Assembly: GCA_026545225.1 (NCBI GenBank)
Contig: CM048845.1
Location: forward strand, 79,598,533-79,662,532
DNA from: Cornus controversa
Taxonomy: Eukaryota > Streptophyta > Magnoliopsida > Cornales > Cornaceae
Reading direction: 5' to 3'
Length of the DNA stretch: 64,000 nucleotides
The notes under the pieces were generated by a model that was not told the origin of the DNA, made no database searches, and worked only from the letters and a program-made list of their open reading frames with translations. Position 1 is the first letter of the stretch, and each line of letters starts with the position of its first letter. A program made the position numbers and the translations under genes. Below, in pieces: positions 55,601-64,000 of the stretch.

Positions 55601-58328
55601 TGAGCTCAAGTTGTGGTGGGGAAATTAAAGAAGGAGTTTGGGGAGTTTTAGACAAAGGGGGCAAGGGTTCTCTCGGAACTCTCCACTTAGGCAAATCCAT
55701 GACAGTATTAACATCGAGCATGGAATTGACTTCACATATGGATTGCTCAATGTCAAAATCGTCATGGTTAAAATGATTTAGGCATGCCTCTAAGGGGTCC
55801 GTGGAAAGAATAGAAGGAAGTGCTTCTTGAACAAGGTCGTCCACTACATCGACACAAAAGCACTCACTTTCATCGTCGGGTGTGTGGTGGGAAGCATTGA
55901 AGATGTTCAAGCGGACTTTCATATTCCCAAAAGAGATGTCCATCACTCCAGTACGGCAATTAACGCAAGCGTTTGCCGTGGCCAAGAATGGACGACCTAG
56001 AATGATAGGAATATGATGATTCGGATTTTGAACCGGTTCCGTGTCAAGGACTATGAAGTCCACCGGAAAATAGAATTTGTCCACTTGAATGATGACATCC
56101 TCAATGATGCCACGTGGTTGCTTCACCGAACGGTCGGCAAGTTGCAACACAACCGTGGTATGCTTGAGTTCCCCCAAACCTAGTTGTTGGTAAACTGAGA
56201 ATGGAAGCAAATTGACACTAGCCCCTAGGTCAAGAAGTGCTTTTTCAAAAGATTGATTTCCGATAGTGCACGAAATGGTCGGAGCACCCGGATCTTTGAA
56301 TTTAGGAGGGGCTTGATGTTGGAAAATGGAGCTTATGTGCTCAGTTAAGAGGACTTTCTTAGGAACATTATTCCTAGATTTGCGCTTTTGAGTGCATAAG
56401 TCCTTCAAGAATTTCGCATAAGAGGGAATTTGTCGAATAGCATCAAGGAGAGGGAGATTGATCTTTACTTGTTTGAAGATCTCCATCATGTCTTGGATTT
56501 TCTCTCCTTGCTTCCCGAAATGAGAAGGTTCCTTCAATCGTTGAGGAAAAGGAACCGGAGGTTCATAAGAGGTGTCAAGATTTGGAATCGATGGTGACAT
56601 AACTTCACTTGCCTTTCCTTTTGGATTTGAAGGGGTATTTTGCAAATTTGGATTTAACGGTAACAATTTTGGATTTAATTGGGATTCTTTTGGATTTTTA
56701 GGTTGCTCTTGAAATTCTTTTCTCTCTTCCTCCCCTACCTTGGAGTTAATGATTTTTCCACTCCTCAAGGTTGTGATTGATTGAACTTGCTCTGGAGGAG
56801 CATTACAAGTTGAAGATGATGGATCTTCAATCATATGCACACCCTTGGGATTCGCCACCGGTTGACTTGGCAACTTACCTTCCTCCCTTCTATTTAAGGC
56901 ATTAGCTAGTTGCCCGATTTGAGCTTCTAACCTAGCCATAGATTGAGCATTGGCTTCTAGCTTAGAGATTGATTGAGAATGAGTTTGCAATAAGCGGGTG
57001 TTGGCCTCAAGATTGCTTATCACTCGATCTTCAAAGCTTTGGCTTCTCGGAGGAGGTGGTGGTTGTTGGTAATTAGATCTTTGATTGTAAGGTTGAGGGT
57101 TTGGCCTATAATGCGGCTGTTGAGATTGGGGATTAAAAGAATTTTGCCCTTGGAAAGGGGGACTTGATTCTTGATTCTTCCATGAAAAAGCCGGATGATT
57201 CTTGTAACCAGGATTGTACGTGTTCGAATATGGATCATTCATTTGTTTAGCGTACAAGGCATTCGCTTGCTCTTGAGCATAATCGGGAGATTGCCCGGCA
57301 ATAGGGCAATCTCGCACAAAATGCGAAGTGCTATAGCAAAACGAACATCCCTCCTGATTTTGGACAGATTGGTTAGGAGTAGGCAGCCCATTTTTCATGA
57401 TTAAATCCATTTTTCGGGACAAGGCTTCTACTTGCATGGCTACCTCATCTACCCGTGAAATCTCATGCACTCCTCTACAAGGTTGGGTGGCCTTCCCTTT
57501 CCTAGTGGAGGAGCGTTGAGCTGAATTGTTGCTTAGGGTTTGAAAAAGTTTCCATGCCTCATCGGGGCTTTTCAAAAGGTACCCACCCCCACACGCGGAG
57601 TCTATCATTTGTCTATGTTGCTCACTCACCCCATCATAAAAACTTTGCACTAGCTGCCATTTTGGGACAGCATGATGCGGACAAGATTTTAAGAGATCTT
57701 TTAACCTCTCCCACGTCTCATGGAATTGTTCTTGGTCAATTTGGGTGAATCCGGTGATTGCTCGCCGAATATCACTTGTCTTACCCATTGGGAAGTATTT
57801 TTTTAAGAACTCTATTTGCATTTCCGCCCAAGAATGGATTGAGTTGGGTTCTAGGGAATTGAACCAACTTCTAGCCTTATCTTTTAGGGAAAATGGAAAC
57901 ATACGTAGCTTTAGATCATCCTCCGTAAAGTGTGGTACACGAATGGTGGAACACACGGAAAAGAAGTAATCTAAGTGCCGGTATGGATCCTCATTAGGAA
58001 GACCGTGAAAGCTGTTAAGAAGGTTGAGGGTGGAGGACTTTATTTCAAATTGATTTGCCGCTACATCCGGAAATTGAATACACGAAGGTACTTCAAATGT
58101 AGTCGGAAGGTAAAAGTCCATAAGCAACTCTCCTTGAGGAGGTGGTGGTGGAGGCGGTTGTTCATGATTAAAAGGAGGTAGACCGGGAGGTTGTCTCTCA
58201 TTTGGATCCATGTTTTCAGTCCTAGGCAAAATAGGGTCCCTAGAGGTTCCTCTACGTCGTCTAAGTGTTCGTTCAAGTTCACTATTACAAGGAAGCAAAG
58301 GAAGTGACAATGACCGTCTACCTAGCAT
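52695..58328 (-). CDS. Athila gag-pol polyprotein, 1,877 codons, uninterrupted
   Basis: Capsid-type gag ([38 protein letters not shown]) is followed by a zinc knuckle, Cys328-Cys331-His336-Cys341. The protease has DLGAS at Asp700. RT has [24 protein letters not shown] and FMDD with Asp1154-Asp1155. RNase H has [10 protein letters not shown] (Asp1301) and [13 protein letters not shown]. The integrase has an HHCC zinc site ([15 protein letters not shown]...CRSCERC) and a DD35E core, Asp1580, Asp1639 and Glu1675. All catalytic residues are present. RT carries FMDD instead of YxDD, usual in Athila. The open frame starts at ATG 58328, but ATG 58211 ([14 protein letters not shown]) is more like known gag starts. 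The product drives reverse transcription and nuclear integration. With identical LTRs, the element is probably capable of mobility. Confidence 0.95.
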   Translation of the reverse strand: MLGRRSLSLPLLPCNSELERTLRRRRGTSRDPILPRTENMDPNERQPPGLPPFNHEQPPPPPPPQGELLMDFYLPTTFEVPSCIQFPDVAANQFEIKSSTLNLLNSFHGLPNEDPYRHLDYFFSVCSTIRVPHFTEDDLKLRMFPFSLKDKARSWFNSLEPNSIHSWAEMQIEFLKKYFPMGKTSDIRRAITGFTQIDQEQFHETWERLKDLLKSCPHHAVPKWQLVQSFYDGVSEQHRQMIDSACGGGYLLKSPDEAWKLFQTLSNNSAQRSSTRKGKATQPCRGVHEISRVDEVAMQVEALSRKMDLIMKNGLPTPNQSVQNQEGCSFCYSTSHFVRDCPIAGQSPDYAQEQANALYAKQMNDPYSNTYNPGYKNHPAFSWKNQESSPPFQGQNSFNPQSQQPHYRPNPQPYNQRSNYQQPPPPPRSQSFEDRVISNLEANTRLLQTHSQSISKLEANAQSMARLEAQIGQLANALNRREEGKLPSQPVANPKGVHMIEDPSSSTCNAPPEQVQSITTLRSGKIINSKVGEEERKEFQEQPKNPKESQLNPKLLPLNPNLQNTPSNPKGKASEVMSPSIPNLDTSYEPPVPFPQRLKEPSHFGKQGEKIQDMMEIFKQVKINLPLLDAIRQIPSYAKFLKDLCTQKRKSRNNVPKKVLLTEHISSIFQHQAPPKFKDPGAPTISCTIGNQSFEKALLDLGASVNLLPFSVYQQLGLGELKHTTVVLQLADRSVKQPRGIIEDVIIQVDKFYFPVDFIVLDTEPVQNPNHHIPIILGRPFLATANACVNCRTGVMDISFGNMKVRLNIFNASHHTPDDESECFCVDVVDDLVQEALPSILSTDPLEACLNHFNHDDFDIEQSICEVNSMLDVNTVMDLPKWRVPREPLPPLSKTPQTPSLISPPQLELKPLPATLKYVFLGANETLPVIIASNLTNAQELELIKVLKEHKEAIGWSVIDLKGIDPSVCMHRIHLEEDAKTSREAQRRLNPNMKDVVLKEVVKLLDAGIIYPISDSKWVSPTQVVPKKSGITVQPNDKGELVPQRTTTGWRVCIDYRKLNSATRKDHFPLPFIDQILERLAGQSFYCFLEGYSGYNQVAIDPRDQEKTTFTCPFGTFAYRRMPFGLCNAPATFQRCMMSIFSDMVEKFLEVFMDDFSVFGPSYESCLQNLACVLKRCQETNLILSWEKSHFMVQEGIVLGHIVSKRGIEVDKAKVELISKLPPPSTVREIRSFLGHAGFYRRFIKDFSKISRPLCRLLEKESCFTFDEACLDAFEKLRAMLTTAPVLIPPNWTLPFEIMCDASDYAMGAVLGQRVDKLPHVIYYASKTLSEAQINYTTTEKELLAVVFALDKFRAYLLGSKIIVYSDHAALRHLLTKKDTKPRLIRWILLLQEFNFEIRDKKGTENVVADHLSRILVESLHNSIPVCESFPDEQLFVISQESIPWYADVVNYLATGKIPSSWTKQEKDRFLSQSRSYYWDDPQLFKYCPDQIIRKCVPNSEFQSILKFCHTLACGGHVSAKKTAAKILQCGFFWPTLHRDAYSFCRSCERCQRLGAMSRKDMMPLNPILIIEIFDVWGIDFMGPFPPSTGHEYILVAVDYVSKWIEAVATKTNDHAVVVKFIQANIFSRFGTPRAIISDGGKHFCNRFLRTLLLKYSVTHKVATPYHPQTSGQVEVSNREIKTILQKTVRPDRKDWSLRLNDALWAYRTAYKTPIGMSPYRLVYGKACHLPVELEHKAMWATKTFNFDMKKASSNRKLQLNELEELRHDAYENAKIYKARSKAFHDRNIRVKTFSPGQKVWLYNSRLHLFPGKLRSRWDGPFLVNSVAPHGAVELKDLKDGSMFKVNGQRLKVCVDDQVTTEYVDVVTLTDPVYFDS

Positions 58329-58595
58329 GCATTATCAATTGAACAACACCGCTATACACAAAAGTAACAAAAATATATACAAAAGAATGTGAATGAACTC
58401 AAACCACCAGTTTTTGAAGTTATACTCACAAAGGGTTCCAATTTGAATTCTTTTAGATGCCCGCAATGTGGTATACCTAAAATCAAGAAGTTTAAGATAT
58501 AAGAACAAGAAATATATACAAAAAGAATGAAAGAATTTCTAGCCTAAGAATTAAACCAGATTTAATCTTCCAATGGCGACAATTAAACCGTAGAG

Positions 58596-58613
58596 TCCCC
58601 GGCAACGGCGCCA
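58596..58613 (-). promoter_or_regulatory. Primer binding site, tRNA-Asp type
   Basis: The minus strand reads TGGCGCCGTTGCCGGGGA, complementary to the 3' end of plant tRNA-Asp (from memory), six bases inside the 5' LTR end at 58620. Athila-type elements commonly use this primer. Confidence 0.85.
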
Positions 58614-58619
58614 AAATTT

Positions 58620-60043
58620 TGATGTGGTCGGAACTAAATTATATTGCAAGCTTAATTTTGCCCTTTTTATCAAAATATAATTTAACCACTCGCAAGAGCA
58701 CGAATCTTTGCAGACAAGGTTCTATATAGAGGGTATCGATCCCACGAGGACTAGTCGTTAATTGTCATAGAGAAAGATTAATTCTACTTTAATTCAAACA
58801 AAACAGATTTTTGGTTTTGTGTTTAGAAACTATTGCATAAAGGAAATGACAATAAAATTAAAAAGTAAAGTTGGGAGAGAGAACTAGGGTTGGTTTCCAC
58901 CCCTAGCCATTCACATGTTCATAAGTGTAGCAAGCAAGGGATTCATTAATTAAATGCCTAACAATGACATTAGGCTTGTGACCTCAATGACATATCAAAA
59001 GATCAATGTGTGTGCTAACCTATCATAATCCATCTTCAACAAGCATAGCTCTTCAACCTAACTAACTACCTACTTACTCTACTCTCTAAGTGAACACTAC
59101 ATGCATCCAAACTACCTTGTCTTGGCATGGTCTATACAAACTAGCATCACACATTCATTTAAACACCATTATCTAGCCATCATTTGCACTTCTTGTGGAA
59201 TATGCAAATGTTGTGCATTCAAGTGACAAAACCTACTCTAAGACAAGAATAAATTCCAAATCAAATGAATATATAAAAGAAATGTATTTGTGTACATAAT
59301 CACTAGGCTAAATAATCAACATTTAATTACAAGTCCCAAGAGCTACAAAGATGAACAAGTTTACATGGCTAGGGGTTGAAACCAACACCCTAGTAGAAGA
59401 GTTAGTTGCTCATGGTTGCCTTGCACCCTTCCATTGATGAAGAGAATGAAGCTTCTTGGTCTGGTTCAGCCCTTCCTCTTCCTCTCCCGAAGGTCTCTCT
59501 CTTCTTCTTCTGATTTGTATGTGTTGAGAGATATGAGATATGTGGCTTTTGGTGCTTTTTGTATGCTTTTTGGCTCCTTTGGGCCCACCATATATATATA
59601 TATATCATTATATATATCTCTTGTATCAAGAAGGCCCCCAAAAGTCTTGTTCAAGTCAGACAATCCCCTTAAGTCGTGCAAAAAAGGGGGATTTTGTTGC
59701 AAGTGGGAGAGCAGGTGAGCAAGTGGCCAAGTGGGCTCTGCAGCATTTCGATTGATCGAAATTGCATTTCGATTGATCGAGATTTCGATCAATCGAAATG
59801 AGATTTCGATCAATCGAAATTTCGATTGATCGAAATCCACATCTCGATTGATCGAAATGCCTTGGCAACAGTTTCTGATTTCATCTCTTGACTGCAGAAA
59901 ACTTCCAACTTTGCTCCATTTACTCCAATACCTGCAATACATCAAAAACACAAAAATACCGTAAACATATCTCGGTAAACGCAAAAATGGAACTAACATA
60001 TGCAATAAAGAGGGTTCAAATGCATAGAATTGAACACTTATCA
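58620..60043 (-). repeat. 5' LTR of the Athila element
   Basis: Same length and, as read, the same sequence as the 3' LTR. The motif cluster (59744-59858) lies upstream of the TA-rich TATA-like region (about 59590-59620), in U3. Confidence 0.95.
59744..59858. repeat. Cluster of six CGATTGATCG/CGATCAATCG motifs in the 5' LTR
   Basis: Identical to 48190-48304. It lies about 125-270 bp upstream (minus strand) of the LTR TATA-like stretch. Confidence 0.95.
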
Positions 60044-60048
60044 GTCAC

Positions 60049-61015
60049 TAAGAAAAATTCTCCATATTAGAAAACTTGCTAGACCACTCATAACAATGAT
60101 AACTAGAAATGGAGAGGTCACCTTCTTGTGGTTTGACTCATGGCTGAATTTTGGCCCTCTAGTTAACATAATTGAACACTCCTTCACTATGAGCACTGCA
60201 ATTGGCAAATATGCCAAGGTTAGTTCACTTATCAGCAATAACCAATACTCTATTCCATCCAGTCTTCATAGACTTCTACCTGAGCTCAAAAACACCAACT
60301 TTCTTCCCATCCCATACACCTCCCAATCTAATTCTTTTTCGTGGATCAACCAACCATTATTCTCACTCAAACTAAACATGGATGCAATCTCTCCTTCCCC
60401 TTCTTCATTGAACTGGACTCATCTTATTTGGTGTAACCCACACATACCCAAACACACTTTCATCATTTGGCAAGCTGCACTTTGAAGAATGTCCACACTT
60501 AACAAACCATGCCACTCCAAGAAAACTACCACTAATGCATGCTCACTATGCCTTGTTACAGCTAAAAACCATAATCATCTATTCTTTCAGTGCACATTCA
60601 GTTCTGAAGTTTGGAACCATTTCCAAAACCTTGGCAACTTTCATTGTTCAGTTTTATCATGGCCTGACATCATCAATTGGGTTGCAAATTCTTGGGATCA
60701 ATCTCTTAAGTTTCTTTTAAACAAACTTATCCTGGCAGGATGCATCTATCGTATTTGGAAAGAAAGAAACTCCAGATGTTCAAAAGACAAAGCCTCGCCA
60801 ACAACTGATATCATCAACTCAATTACAAAAATCATTCAGTTAACACTCTTTAGCTGCAAATTCAAAGACTACAAATCAGCTAGAGTTTTAGTAGCAACAT
60901 GGCATCTTTATAGCTCAACAATCAGATCAGTGAAGAAACCACCTATCACATTGCTGGGAAGTTCCCAATCTTACCACCCATACATTCCTTTCAAACTAAT
61001 GATGTTATACTACTA
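60049..61015 (+). pseudogene. LINE (L1-type) ORF2 C-terminal part, right half with zf-RVT domain
   Basis: The continuation of 46678-47065 after the Athila insertion (SLRKILHIRKLARPLI, then WFDSWLNFGPL). It contains the reverse-transcriptase zinc-binding pattern, LIWCNPHIPKHTFIIWQAAL ... CSLCLVTAKNHNHLFFQC. An in-frame TGA at 60483-60485 interrupts it. The last codons and a poly(A) end are not clear. Confidence 0.8.
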
Positions 61016-61031
61016 ATTCATATATCATGCT

Positions 61032-61224
61032 TGTTAGAAATAAGAAGAGAAGAGAGAATATCTCTGAATTATATTAATGAATGGTATGTCAAATAATATA
61101 CAGTGGGAGCATATATATAGGAGAAGGAAAGAGTGGGGAACAAGTTATCTTATACATCAGAAGATTCCTAATTGGATGTGGAAAAGGATAAAGATAAAAT
61201 ATATTATACTAATATATATTAACA
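61032..61224 (-). repeat. 3' LTR of a copia element, 193 bp
   Basis: On the minus strand it runs from TGTTAATATATATTAG (61224) to ...TTTCTAACA (61032), giving TGTTA/TAACA ends. The polypurine tract TTGAGGGAGAG abuts it at 61225-61235. The other LTR is beyond the window. Confidence 0.75.
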
Positions 61225-61235
61225 CTCTCCCTCAA

Positions 61236-64000
61236 ACTCAAGGTCGGTTATACGACGCCATCTGGAGTCTGAAAACAAACTCTCGAAAACGCCATGGTGG
61301 AAGAGATTTGGTGAAGATATATGCTATCTGATGATGGGAAGTGACCGATAGTAACTACAAGATATTCTGAAGTAGATGATGACGAACAGAATGACAATCG
61401 ATCTTAATGTGTTCGGTCCGCTCATGAAAAACATCATTGTGTGCAATCTGAACAGCACTATTGTTATCACAATAGATGTGAACACCCATATCTTGAAAAA
61501 GCCATCGTAACCATAAAAGCTCAAAAGTAGTATCGGTAAGTGCTCTATACTCGACCTCAGTGCTAGATCGAGCAATTACAGGCTGTTTCTTACTACGCTA
61601 AGAGATCAGTGAACTACCAAGAAAGAAGCAATATCTTGTAGTGGAACGGCGATCTGTTATGTCATCAACCCAATCTGTATCAGAATAAGCACCAGTGAAG
61701 ACTGATGAGAGAAAAAGATCCCACGAAACACAATACCCTTGCAAAGCGGAGAATACGAAGAACAATGGCAAAGTGAATTGATCTCGGTGAAACTATGAAC
61801 TTATTGACAATATGAACGGTATAAGAAATATTTGAATGTGTGACAGTAAGATATACCAGACTACCAACCAACTAATGATACAGAGTACCATAATGAAGAA
61901 ATTCACCATCATGTGGAGTAAGTCTCACATTAGGCTCAAGTGGAGTATCAGCAATCTTGTTGTCTCTGATGCTAGCTTTGGAAGAAAAATCAAAACAGTA
62001 CTTTACTTGACTAAGATAATAGCCATCAGTAGCTCTAGTAATTTCCAGTCCAAGAAAATAACTAAGAGGTCCAAGATCTTTCATTTCAAACTGATGATTG
62101 AGAAACTGTTTAAGTTCCTGAATACCTTGAGTATCATCCTCGGTGATGATCATATTGTCAACATAAAGTAAGAGAAGAATAATACCATTTGCAGTATGCC
62201 AGATAAATAAAGCTGAATCATATGCACTGGTAGAATAGCCAAGGCGAGAAATAGTAAAACTAAACTTGGTAAACCAAGCTCGATGCGCCTGTTTTAGACC
62301 ATATAAAGCACGCCTAAACTGACAAACCTGATGAGGTGGATGATCAAAACCTGGAGGAGGCTTCATATAAACTTCCTCGAGCAAATCACCATTGAGGAAG
62401 ACATTTTTGACATCCATCTGAAAAGTTTCCAATGACAGAAAGCAGCCACAACAATAAGAGTACGAACAAAAGGAAGACGAGCAATAAGAGCAAAAGTCTC
62501 CTCATAATCAATGTCATACTCCTGTGTGAACCCCCTTGCCACAAGTTGGGCTTTATAACGCTCAACAGACCCATCTGAATGAGTCTTGATTTTATAAACC
62601 CATTTACATCCAATGGTAGACTTCTGTGGAAGCAATTCAACTAGATCCTATGTATGAGTATGGGCAAGTGCATCTAATTCTTCTTTCATTGCTCGCTACC
62701 ATAAAGGGTTAGAGAAGGCCTCGCGAAAAGTGTGAGGTTCATGAAGGGTTGCATGAGTATGATAACAATGATAGTCACGAAGATGTGCAGGGGAAGTTTT
62801 TACCCAAGTGGATCGACGAAGATCCAAAGTAGTGGCAGCATTAGGATCCTCAGGCGGGACAGATGATTGAAACTCAACTATAGGAGGGTTAGCCACATGT
62901 GATGAGCCAGAAGGGTTAATTGTATCTGATGAGCTAGCAAAAGGAAAATCTGAAAAAAGATCTGCAGATGTATCTATAGAAGGAATAGGAAACTAGTGAT
63001 CAGGAATACCAGTGAATGTGGATAAGGTATGAAACATTTTATGATCTCAAAAAATAACATGACGAGAGACTCTAAGGCGTCTCGCAATTGGATCATAACA
63101 CCTATATTCCTTTTGTTCAAGTTCATACCCAAGAAAATAACAGAGCTGAGCACGAGGTTATAATTTTTTTCGCTCATGATGATAAAGAAGAACAAAACAA
63201 GCACACCCAAAAACTCTAAGATTACTATAGTTAGGAACCTACCCGTAAAGATGCTCATAGGGTATTTGATTTTGTAAAAGTGGTGTGGGTACACGATTCA
63301 TGATATAGACAGTAGTGAGGGATGTTTCACCCCAAAAAGATGATGGCACAGAAAAAGAAATGACAAGTGATCGAGCCAAATCTAAAATATGTCAAAGTTT
63401 TCGTTCAGCTCAACCATTTTGTTGAGATATACTAGGGCAAGAAGAGTGAAAAATAGTGCCATATTATTTGAGGATATTTTAAATTTTATTTTGCTTGTAT
63501 TCTGTAGCATTATCAGAACGAAAATTTTTGATATTGGTGAAAAATTGAGTTAAAGCCATTTTGGTGAAATCACGAAAGATTTTGAATACTTCAGAACGAT
63601 TTTTTTATTAAAAATATCCAAGTGAATCGTGAAAAATCGTCCAGAAATATAACAAAATATTGTGCCCCACCCATGGTGGCTACAAGAGAAGGTCCCCAAA
63701 TATTAGAATGAACAAGATTAAAAGGAGAAGAATCAAATGACTCACTGTTATTAAATGTTAAAACAGGTTGTTTGCCTAATTGACAAGAAATGCAATCAAA
63801 AGAATCAATTTTAACTGATCCTAACAAACCCTTATATGCGAGACTTTTGACTCGAGATACTGATACATGACCCAAACGAGAATGGCACGACTCAAGAGTA
63901 GGTATACTACGTTGTGTAGATGCAACTGTGACAGATGAGGTAGGTAGATGTAAGAAGAAAACTCAAATAGGCACCCTGTCTTACGGTCTGTCCCAATGAT
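61236..64000 (-). pseudogene. Ty1/copia pol, degenerate, continues past the right edge
   Basis: On the minus strand from the edge inward: GAG-pre-integrase (GTDRKTGCLFE near 64000; SFDCISCQLGK near 63785), integrase core with FLDDFSRFTWIFL (about 63620), and integrase C-terminal remnants (63294-62974). RT then follows (62635-61872) with IGCKWVYKIKTHSDGSVERYKAQLVARGF, ALYGLKQAHRAWF and YVDNMI where copia RT has YVDDM-. RNase H remnants (61871-61324) are last. Stops and frameshifts are frequent, and the second catalytic Asp of RT is changed to Asn, so the element is inactive. Confidence 0.85.

Larger units (their letters stand above)
47066..60043 (-). mobile_element. Complete Athila-lineage Ty3/gypsy retrotransposon, 12,978 bp
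   Basis: The element has LTRs at 47066-48489 and 58620-60043, both 1,424 bp, reading TGAT...ATCA. A 5-bp target duplication, GTCAC, lies at 47061-47065 and 60044-60048. On the minus strand the order is 5' LTR (58620-60043), primer site (58613-58596), gag-pol frame (58328-52695), motif array and promoter-like region (52525-52100), accessory ORF (51522-50305), two polypurine tracts, then 3' LTR. The FMDD motif in RT and the tRNA-Asp primer site support the Athila/Tat group. The LTRs read as identical and the frames are uninterrupted, so insertion was recent. It splits a LINE. Confidence 0.95.

Overview
The window looks like a repeat-rich plant nuclear genome, from a eudicot. The grounds are spliced genes with GT-AG introns, plant-specific families (DC1 zinc-finger proteins, a GUB_WAK-type receptor-like protein, an Aux/IAA remnant), and plant transposons: Athila-type Ty3/gypsy, copia, a plant LINE, non-autonomous hAT elements, Stowaway, an Au-like SINE and an integrated caulimovirid. 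The species cannot be read from the sequence. No rRNA, tRNA, bacterial operon or CRISPR locus was seen.

1-13 kb and 26-37 kb hold the host genes: a decaying cluster of DC1 (Cys/His-rich C1-like) genes and one receptor-like gene. DC1 genes have a long first exon of C1-like modules, a phase-0 intron and a short acidic second exon starting GTT-GTA-CGT. Two copies look intact (1302-7077 and 8803-11348). Others are broken: 12118-12706, 29761-29897, 32185-33837 with tail exon 35698, and an orphan tail exon at 36741-37132. The GUB_WAK-type gene (26641-27286 joined to 29001-29188) would make a signal peptide, ectodomain and one membrane helix, with no kinase or RING. Its 3' flank recurs upstream of DC1 copies and its promoter recurs inside a DC1 intron, so an ancestral receptor+DC1 pair probably duplicated together. 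A short antisense Aux/IAA fragment lies at 11439-11551.

13-26 kb holds two non-autonomous hAT elements with perfect 8-bp target duplications (13382-14108 and 25359-25912). Between them are two degenerate copies of one endogenous caulimovirid in opposite orientations (about 14.6-21.3 kb on + and 24.1-21.35 kb on -). The viral order is capsid/zinc knuckle, movement protein, protease, RT, RNase H, then a viroplasmin-like frame. Both are full of stops.

37.9-46.5 kb is a degenerate large retroelement with a 'putative plant transposon protein'-like frame. A truncated chromovirus-like gypsy with a very long LTR is inserted in it, and a MITE sits in that LTR. 46.7-61 kb is a LINE 3' fragment split by a complete Athila-lineage element (47066-60043, minus strand). 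The Athila element has equal 1,424-bp LTRs that read as identical, 5-bp target duplications, a tRNA-Asp primer site, an uninterrupted 1,877-codon gag-pol frame and a second GC-rich frame. The second frame seems to have its own promoter and leader intron. Arrays of a TTCGATTGATCGAA motif sit upstream of both the LTR TATA and the internal TATA. 61-64 kb is a broken copia element that runs off the right edge.
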